Shown here piece by piece: positions 45,815 through 50,048 of a stretch of DNA of 64,000 nucleotides. Position numbers and translations under genes: made by a program. How positions within the stretch are numbered: position 1 is the stretch's first letter; each line of letters begins with the position of its first letter. This DNA comes from Aureispira sp. CCB-E (GTDB taxonomy: Bacteria > Bacteroidota > Bacteroidia > Chitinophagales > Saprospiraceae): assembly GCF_031326345.1 (NCBI RefSeq), contig NZ_CP133671.1, positions 1,922,001 to 1,986,000 on the forward strand, in the 5' to 3' direction. The notes below the pieces were generated by a model. The model saw only the letters and a list, made by a program, of their open reading frames with translations, made no database searches and was not told the origin of the DNA.

Positions 45815-45937
45815 AATGGTAATTAAAGTTATTATTTTAATCTGGTGCTCTACCAACTGAGCTACTCAATGAGAAAGGATTTGAACCTTTGACCTCCAGA
45901 TCCGTGATTTTTAGAAGGAAATAACTTTTAGTCCATT
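45815..45937 (-). ncRNA. tRNA-mimic RNA 8: circularly permuted cloverleaf on the scaffold
   Basis: Seen on the minus strand, 5' to 3': scaffold stem 1 AATGG (45937-45933), ACTA, stem 2 AAAGTTATT, unpaired TCCTTCTA box; then tRNA parts in permuted order: anticodon-stem 3' strand TCTGG (45900-45896), variable loop AGGTC, T arm AAAGG-TTCAAAT-CCTTT (45890-45874), a 3-bp acceptor remnant CTC-ATT-GAG, T8-A9, D arm GCTC-AGTTGGTA-GAGC (45862-45847), A26, anticodon-stem 5' strand CCAGA (45845-45841); then stem 2 partner AATAACTTT and stem 1 partner CCATT, running into seven T. The chain is open at the anticodon loop and closed at the acceptor end. All D/T-loop consensus bases are kept. Function unknown. 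Confidence 0.7.
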
Positions 45938-45979
45938 ATTTTTTGCACAACACCTTGGCTGTGTTTCTATAAAAAAATA

Positions 45980-46130
45980 AGCTTGTATTATAAGTAATCC
46001 AAAAAATTATATACTGTTCTACCAGTTGAACTACTTTGTTTGCCCGAAGGAAAACAAAGGGTGGACTCGAACCACCACCTGTAGCGTGGAAGGCAAAGGA
46101 GGAAATTTTCTCTAGTCCTACACACAAGCT
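45980..46130 (-). ncRNA. tRNA-mimic RNA 7: circularly permuted cloverleaf with full acceptor stem
   Basis: Minus strand: stem 1 AGCTTGTGT (46130-46122) pairs with ATACAAGCT (45988-45980); stem 2 AGAAAATT pairs with AATTTTTT (46008-46001); a TTTCCTCCTTTG segment replaces the usual TTCCTTCT box. Inside: anticodon-stem 3' strand GCTAC (46085-46081), 4-base variable loop, T arm GGTGG-TTCGAGT-CCACC (46076-46060), an 8-bp acceptor stem CTTTGTTT/AAACAAAG (46059-46052 and 46041-46034) capped by a 10-base loop where a tRNA would have free ends, T8-A9, D arm GTTC-AACTGGTA-GAAC (46031-46016), A26, GTATA. The anticodon stem pairs weakly (3 bp). A T7 run follows. Confidence 0.7.
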
Positions 46131-46140
46131 ATCTATTCTT

Positions 46141-46207
46141 AGTAACGTTCAAAAACTAAGCTTTCAAAAATCTTGCTGTAAATCGAAAGATTATTTTTAT
46201 CGTTACT
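46141..46207 (-). ncRNA. long hairpin in the tRNA-mimic array (element 6)
   Basis: AGTAACG (46207-46201, minus strand) pairs with CGTTACT (46147-46141); further in, AAAAA/TTTTT and CTTTC/GAAAG enclose a 19-base loop. It lacks the TTCCTTCT box, so it may be a degenerate member or unrelated. Confidence 0.4.
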
Positions 46208-46212
46208 TAACA

Positions 46213-46263
46213 CATTACTCTGTTGATTTTTTGCTTTTTCATAAAAAAATCAACAGAGTATTA
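46213..46263. mobile_element. 51-bp palindromic MITE copy inside the RNA array
   Basis: CATTACTCTGTTGATTTTTT and its near complement ending CAGAGTATTA form a hairpin, flanked by direct repeats TTAACA (46207-46212 and 46264-46269). Same ends as the 20068 and 49778 elements, interior lost. Confidence 0.7.
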
Positions 46264-46271
46264 TTAACAAA

Positions 46272-46332
46272 AACGGCAAAGAAACACACTGTCAGTTTGG
46301 AAGTGGTAGAAGGAAGTGTGTTATAGTCCGTT
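46272..46332 (-). ncRNA. scaffold RNA 5 of the tRNA-mimic array
   Basis: Minus strand: stem 1 AACGG/CCGTT, ACTAT spacer, stem 2 AACACACT/AGTGTGTT, then TCCTTCTA and a 16-base display segment CCACTTCCAAACTGAC with no obvious fold. Five T follow stem 1. Same architecture as elements 3, 4 and 8. Confidence 0.6.
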
Positions 46333-46343
46333 ATAATTTTTAA

Positions 46344-46422
46344 AAGAGGGAAGGGATGTTATTGTATAACCAAAACGAGTTAGGAGTCGAACCTAAAGAA
46401 GGAAATAACATCTAAGCCTCTT
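46344..46422 (-). ncRNA. scaffold RNA 4: T arm plus D-loop-like strand
   Basis: Minus strand: stem 1 AAGAGG/CCTCTT (46422-46417, 46349-46344), stem 2 ATGTTATT/AATAACAT, TCCTTCT box. The display part is a perfect T arm TTAGG-TTCGACT-CCTAA (46396-46380) followed by TTTTGGTTA, which reads like a tRNA D loop with its GG pair (46371-46370). It looks like a minimal tRNA elbow. Confidence 0.65.
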
Positions 46423-46456
46423 GTTAGTATAATAATTGTATTGGTGTAACTTTAGT

Positions 46457-46489
46457 TCCTACTGTGCTATTATTTTGAAGCACTAAGGA
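46457..46489 (-). ncRNA. hairpin between scaffold RNAs 3 and 4
   Basis: TCCT..GTGCT pairs with AGCAC..AGGA around TCAAAATAAT (minus strand). It has no scaffold box; it may be a spacer structure or processing site. Confidence 0.4.
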
Positions 46490-46501
46490 TTTTTTTATTA
46501 T

Positions 46502-46571
46502 TAGTGGAAACTAAAATAGCTATGTTGATTAAAAGTCAAGGTGTTAGAAGGAAGCTATTTTTAAGCCACTA
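46502..46571 (-). ncRNA. scaffold RNA 3: tRNA-Lys(UUU) anticodon stem-loop
   Basis: Minus strand: stem 1 TAGTGG/CCACTA, stem 2 AAAATAGCT/AGCTATTTT (46561-46553, 46521-46513), TCCTTCTA box. The display hairpin TTGACTTTTAATCAA (46539-46525) is base for base the anticodon stem-loop of E. coli tRNA-Lys: 4-bp stem TTGA/TCAA and 7-base loop CTTTTAA with anticodon TTT. This is the target of anticodon nucleases such as PrrC. Function here is inferred only. Confidence 0.65.
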
Positions 46572-46581
46572 GTTTAAATTG

Positions 46582-46670
46582 ATTCTATCTCGTAGAAAAT
46601 TGATAAACCTATTTGTTAGAAAAACAATTTCTATGTAGTAGAAGGAAGCTTTATCATATGCCATAGATAA
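46582..46670 (-). ncRNA. scaffold RNA 2 of the tRNA-mimic array
   Basis: Minus strand: imperfect stem 1 (TTATCTATGG with CTACGAGATAGAA), CATA spacer, stem 2 TGATAAA/TTTATCA (46556-46550, 46607-46601), TTCCTTCTA box. The display hairpin TTGTT-TTTCT-AACAA could also be drawn as a 4-bp stem with 7-base loop TTTTCTA. I cannot assign it to a tRNA. Confidence 0.55.
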
Positions 46671-46754
46671 TGGTTGAGCATGGGCTTCCTAACCCAAACC
46701 TAGTTCGAGTTAGAAAGCGAGCTGCTCATGGGAGCAGTTTGACGAACCCAACCA
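46671..46754 (-). ncRNA. multibranched structure at the head of the RNA array (element 1)
   Basis: Minus strand, starting 16 bases after the TerD-like stop: TGGTTG/CAACCA closes two hairpins, CTGCTC-CCAT-GAGCAG and an 11-bp stem CTAACTCGAAC/GTTTGGGTTAG with wobbles and a TAG loop. It lacks the scaffold box. It might mark processing between mRNA and the RNA array. Confidence 0.45.
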
Positions 46755-46770
46755 AAGTAAAATAAATTAC

Positions 46771-48939
46771 TTAAATCAATTCTGTTAAAATCTGTTCTAC
46801 ATCCGTTGCGTTATACGTACAGTCTTTTACACCAAACGTAATGCTAGCATTTTCCTTGTAGGTTGTCAATTGCGCATTTCGAGCAGCAGCATGTGCCTGT
46901 GCTAACGTGCCAATAACTGGTCGTGTTTTGGTAAAGTTTGCCAATTGTGCACATAAAAGAGCCACATCATTGACAGACCCTTCTACATTATTATGAAATT
47001 GAACGCTAGAAACATACAAATCTGTTGAAATGATTTCTTGAGCTGCAATATCGACCATTAAGGGTACGGCATATCCTCCGACACCATTCAAGTCAAATTT
47101 GTTGGCAACTGTTTTTATATCAAAAGTTTTTATATCAGAAGTTGCCTTGTCTCTCAACATCCAACCTGCGTGGCAATCCATATCTCGGAAGTGTTCTCCT
47201 GAATATTTGTGCACTTGAACCGCTAAGTAACGTACCTTCTTTTTTAATTTAGACATCGTAATGTCTATAAATTCTGCAGCCCCGTATGGTGCTGACTGAA
47301 CATCACCAGAATGTACAATACCATTGCTAAAAAGTTGGGTATAAGACACATGCCCTAAATAGTTGAAGTATTCATCAAATTGGATACAAGACAAATCTAA
47401 ATCGGTTCGCACGGCGGTTTGTTTCCAATAAATAAACAAGCGCAATACTTTAGAAAAATCTGTTTTAATACGACTTCCTTTACCAACGGTTAAGATGCCA
47501 TCTGAACTTTTTCGTTGTTGCAACGGAATCGTATAATTCATTAATTCAGGATCAATCCAGACAGTTTCTTCGTTCCAAGGTTCTTTGTCAGTCAAGGCAG
47601 TTTTAATTGCTTTTTGAATGCAAAGCATAACTTTATCAATCTGAAGCTCCGAAAGGGCAGCAAAAGCATTGTTAGTTAGAACCTTCATCTTTCCTTTTTT
47701 GTTAACAACCGTGCGATAGGCAGCCTCATTAATTTCTGAAAAATAAGCTTGCATTACCAATAAATTTTTCAAAGCTACCTTGGCGATATTTTTTTCAAAA
47801 GAAGCCAAAATTTTATCCAACTCTTTAGGAAAACGTCGAAGTACCTCGTGCAATTTTCGGGCATAGACACCTGGTTTGTTTTCCAAATGTTTTAACAACG
47901 CATCTACTTCTGCCAAGGCTAATAATTGCTCTGTTCTAGAATGGTAGGTTTCAATTTTTCCATTGCGTAAAGCATCAAAGACCTCAGCCGTACGTGGGTA
48001 TTGCTTGCTGTATTCAAAAGGGTGCAAATAGCGTCCAATTTCTAGCCAAAGTCCTTTGTATTTATTCAAGTCCTCTGCTAAGCCAGATGATTTTTCTAAA
48101 ATAGCCAAAACAACTTTTCGAGCTTTTCTTGGTAATTTAGGAAACTTGATTTTTTGATTTAGACTAACATCAGAACCAGTAAGAGCTGCGAATAAACGCA
48201 AGACATCTGTTGCTGTTTTTGCCAATTGAGCGACCGCTTGGTAGTCCTCTTTTTTCCAAAAATATTGCATCAGCAAAGCTTTCGTTTCTTTAAAAACGAT
48301 TAAATCACTATCTAAGTCATTGGCACCAAAAAAATCTAGCAATTCGTATAGATCCTCGTGCAAAGCTTCTTTGATCGAAGATTTAGAATAAACCAAACGA
48401 GCCAAGTAAGCCTTCAGTTCATCCGCCAAATCTTCATCGTGTACAATACGCAAATCAATCCATTCGACATGGGCATCACCATTCTTAGAAATATTTTCAG
48501 CAGCCGCTAAATCAAACAACTCTTTAGATTGCATTTGAGAGATAGGGTCTGCGCCAAACTCTTTGAGATTAAATAGCCATTTAGGTACTTTAATACCATT
48601 TTCTAATGCCACAGTATCGGGAAAGAGGTCAAGGATATTTCCAATATAGCCAATGATTCGTTTACTAAAATACACAGCATCGTTGGGAACTTGCTCTGGA
48701 AATTTTTTAAACAAAGGGACATACGTCACATCGCCACCTCGTTTTTTGGTCAAGGTGCTCATCAAATGTTTGTAATCCATTAAAAAAGTACTAGAAACTT
48801 CTTGTAGTATCTCTGGGTTGGTAATACGATAACCTAATTGAGCCAACTCTGCCAAAAAGGTAAGTTGATGCGCTTGGCTAAGACCATTTCCCTTTGCAAT
48901 TCCTAAAATATTCAATCTATTTAATGCGATTGTTTTCAT
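46771..48939 (-). CDS. TerD-like protein resembling the MXAN_6230/SCO0854 family, without RING finger
   Basis: 722 residues, soluble. The N-terminal block (PLFKKFPEQVPNDAVYFSKRIIGYI) and a long helical middle lead into a C-terminal TerD/tellurium-resistance-like domain (about 485-700): DLDLSCIQFDEYFNYLGHV, VHSGDVQSAPYGAAEFIDI with HSGD at 543-546, VRYLAVQVHKYSGEHF, and a calcium-fold-like end. I recognise the overall layout as the MXAN_6230/SCO0854 family, whose members usually carry a zinc RING finger after the PLF block; no Cys cluster is present here. Role unknown. It lies between the tRNA-Cys-like gene and the tRNA-mimic array on one strand, so it is the best protein candidate to bind these RNAs (inference). 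Confidence 0.72.
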   Translation of the reverse strand: MKTIALNRLNILGIAKGNGLSQAHQLTFLAELAQLGYRITNPEILQEVSSTFLMDYKHLMSTLTKKRGGDVTYVPLFKKFPEQVPNDAVYFSKRIIGYIGNILDLFPDTVALENGIKVPKWLFNLKEFGADPISQMQSKELFDLAAAENISKNGDAHVEWIDLRIVHDEDLADELKAYLARLVYSKSSIKEALHEDLYELLDFFGANDLDSDLIVFKETKALLMQYFWKKEDYQAVAQLAKTATDVLRLFAALTGSDVSLNQKIKFPKLPRKARKVVLAILEKSSGLAEDLNKYKGLWLEIGRYLHPFEYSKQYPRTAEVFDALRNGKIETYHSRTEQLLALAEVDALLKHLENKPGVYARKLHEVLRRFPKELDKILASFEKNIAKVALKNLLVMQAYFSEINEAAYRTVVNKKGKMKVLTNNAFAALSELQIDKVMLCIQKAIKTALTDKEPWNEETVWIDPELMNYTIPLQQRKSSDGILTVGKGSRIKTDFSKVLRLFIYWKQTAVRTDLDLSCIQFDEYFNYLGHVSYTQLFSNGIVHSGDVQSAPYGAAEFIDITMSKLKKKVRYLAVQVHKYSGEHFRDMDCHAGWMLRDKATSDIKTFDIKTVANKFDLNGVGGYAVPLMVDIAAQEIISTDLYVSSVQFHNNVEGSVNDVALLCAQLANFTKTRPVIGTLAQAHAAARNAQLTTYKENASITFGVKDCTYNATDVEQILTELI

Positions 48940-48969
48940 GGTAACTAGTGTTTAATGGTATTAAAATAG

Positions 48970-49041
48970 AGGCTGTGGAAGGAATCAAACCTTCTTATCT
49001 TGGGTTGCAACCAAGCACCTAAATCAGTCGGACACACAGCC
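48970..49041 (-). tRNA. tRNA-Cys(GCA)-like gene with unusual D arm
   Basis: Minus strand: acceptor GGCTGTG/CACAGCC (perfect 7 bp), anticodon arm CTTGG-TTGCAAC-CCAAG with anticodon GCA (plus-strand 49006-49008), T arm GAAGG-TTTGATT-CCTTC, and T73, the Cys discriminator; CCA is not encoded (CTA follows). Oddities: the D stem is reduced to about 2 bp, the D loop has GA where GG is usual, and T-loop C56 is T, so the G19-C56 tertiary pair may have become A19-U56. It sits between the ankyrin and TerD-like genes. It may be a working tRNA-Cys or another mimic. Confidence 0.65.
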
Positions 49042-49071
49042 GTTTTATAGTCAAATGTATGTTTATCGTAA

Positions 49072-49103
49072 CATTACTCTATTGAAAAATCAACCAAGTA
49101 TTA
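49072..49103. repeat. 32-bp remnant of the MITE family
   Basis: CATTACTCTATTG and CCAAGTATTA keep both ends; flanks TCGTAA and TAGTAA are near-identical, as expected for an old target duplication. Confidence 0.45.
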
Positions 49104-49616
49104 TAGTAATGCTGCGATGTCTAAATACCCATAGTATCGAGCTTCTTCTCTAGCAGTTGCATAGTTATCTATGCAAGTTCTTAACGTTGTATTGGCTCCG
49201 TTTTTTAACAGTAATCGAACTGCTTGTATATCTTTTCTAGCTACTGCCATATGCAAGGGAGACCAACCATTAACAGCTAGTTGATGTTCTTTTGTTCCAA
49301 TGTCAATAGGAGCGTTGTAGTCAATTAATAATTGCATGATAGTGTATTTGCTCGGCAAATATCTGTCGATGCAAGAATGTAAAACAGAGTACCCTTCTTC
49401 GTCTACAAAATTCAAATCAACTTCTTGAGAAAGCATCCAAACAACCGATTGGAAAGAACCACAATCAATAGCATTGGTAATCCATCTTCGACCAATCAAT
49501 GCATCGCAACCATTTGGAAAGTCATGGATTTTTTTGGCTAACTTGATCCAATCAATTGTTGAACCTTGCCTCAATGCATGGATGACCAAATTATAAGATG
49601 TCAGGTTAGAAGCCAT
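49101..49616 (-). CDS. ankyrin-repeat protein
   Basis: 171 residues, soluble, three to four ankyrin repeats: EEGYSVLHSCIDRYLPSKYTIMQLLIDYNAPID and NGWSPLHMAVARKDIQAVRLLLKNGANTTL are clear, with degenerate units at both ends. A protein-binding scaffold by family. It is the first gene after the operator-like promoter (49714-49749), followed by the tRNA-Cys-like gene, the TerD-like gene and the RNA array, all on one strand. Its stop overlaps a MITE remnant. Confidence 0.82.
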   Translation of the reverse strand: MASNLTSYNLVIHALRQGSTIDWIKLAKKIHDFPNGCDALIGRRWITNAIDCGSFQSVVWMLSQEVDLNFVDEEGYSVLHSCIDRYLPSKYTIMQLLIDYNAPIDIGTKEHQLAVNGWSPLHMAVARKDIQAVRLLLKNGANTTLRTCIDNYATAREEARYYGYLDIAALL

Positions 49617-49713
49617 TGTTAGGTAATATTTTATTGTTGCACCCTGCTCCGTTTTGAGCAGGGGCGAATGATCTATCTAGTTCTATTTATTCTCTTAGTG
49701 TTTGTTGATAAAA

Positions 49714-49749
49714 CAAAGATGAAATACTTGTGCGCAATCTTTTTGCGTA
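49714..49749 (-). promoter_or_regulatory. ankyrin-operon promoter with shared operator-like motif
   Basis: Minus strand: CATCTTTG at the -7 position (49721-49714), 9 bases, TGCGCA (49736-49731), 7 bases, TACGCA (49749-49744). Same order and spacing as the rtcB promoter at 44739-44774, though the first base of the -7 box departs from TAnnTTTG. Confidence 0.65.
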
Positions 49750-49777
49750 GTTAATAATTTTGTCTATTTTTATTTTT

Positions 49778-49923
49778 CATTACTCCGTTGAAAAATCGTA
49801 TCAGTTTGATTATCAGTAAGATGTATTTCTATTGACTTTTGTAGTAAAAGGCTGATAATCAAACTGATACAAGATGCTTTTTTATGTTTTTTATAGAAAA
49901 ACTAAAAAATCAACGGAGTATTA
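49778..49923 (-). mobile_element. MITE-like element, full-length copy
   Basis: 146 bp with ends CATTACTCCGTTG and CAACGGAGTATTA, flanked by ATTTTT on both sides (49772-49777 and 49924-49929). Its reverse complement aligns over the whole length with the 20068 element. Internal arms ATCAGTTTGATTATCAG and CTGATAATCAAACTGAT are also inverted. Confidence 0.75.
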
Positions 49924-50048
49924 ATTTTTAGTAGTAAAAAATATATTCTTTGTTTTTGTTGTAAATTATTGTTAGTTAGTGCTTTGTGTTTTTTTTGTTT
50001 TTTGTGTGGAGTATGTTTTTTTAGCACTATTTTATTAAAATATTCCCA

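Larger units (their letters stand above)
49617..50048. other. 432-bp divergent intergenic region of the RNA-repair island
   Basis: Contains the ankyrin-operon promoter/operator (49714-49749) and a full MITE-like element (49778-49923) inserted between it and the WYL regulator gene. No reading frame seen. Confidence 0.55.

Noticed and set aside
46036-46326. Plus-strand reading frame of 96 codons across the RNA array
   Set aside because: It runs antisense through the T arm, the MITE copy and scaffold RNA 5; no ribosome site or protein features. The structured RNAs explain the sequence.
45815-46760. Explanation of the tRNA-like pieces as ordinary decayed tRNA genes or prophage attachment scars
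   Set aside because: Halves are in permuted order with joining loops, several pieces sit on the same two-stem scaffold, and stems are intact. Decay or att-site fragments would not give this regularity.
46771-48939. Identification of the 722-residue protein as a Ro60/TROVE protein because of the RtcB and tRNA-like RNA context
   Set aside because: I see no TROVE motifs or vWA/MIDAS signature; the HSGD block and surrounding pattern fit a TerD-like domain better.
49101-49616. Ankyrin protein as a toxin or immunity gene on its own
   Set aside because: No toxin domain; its place as first gene of the RNA operon suggests a scaffold role.
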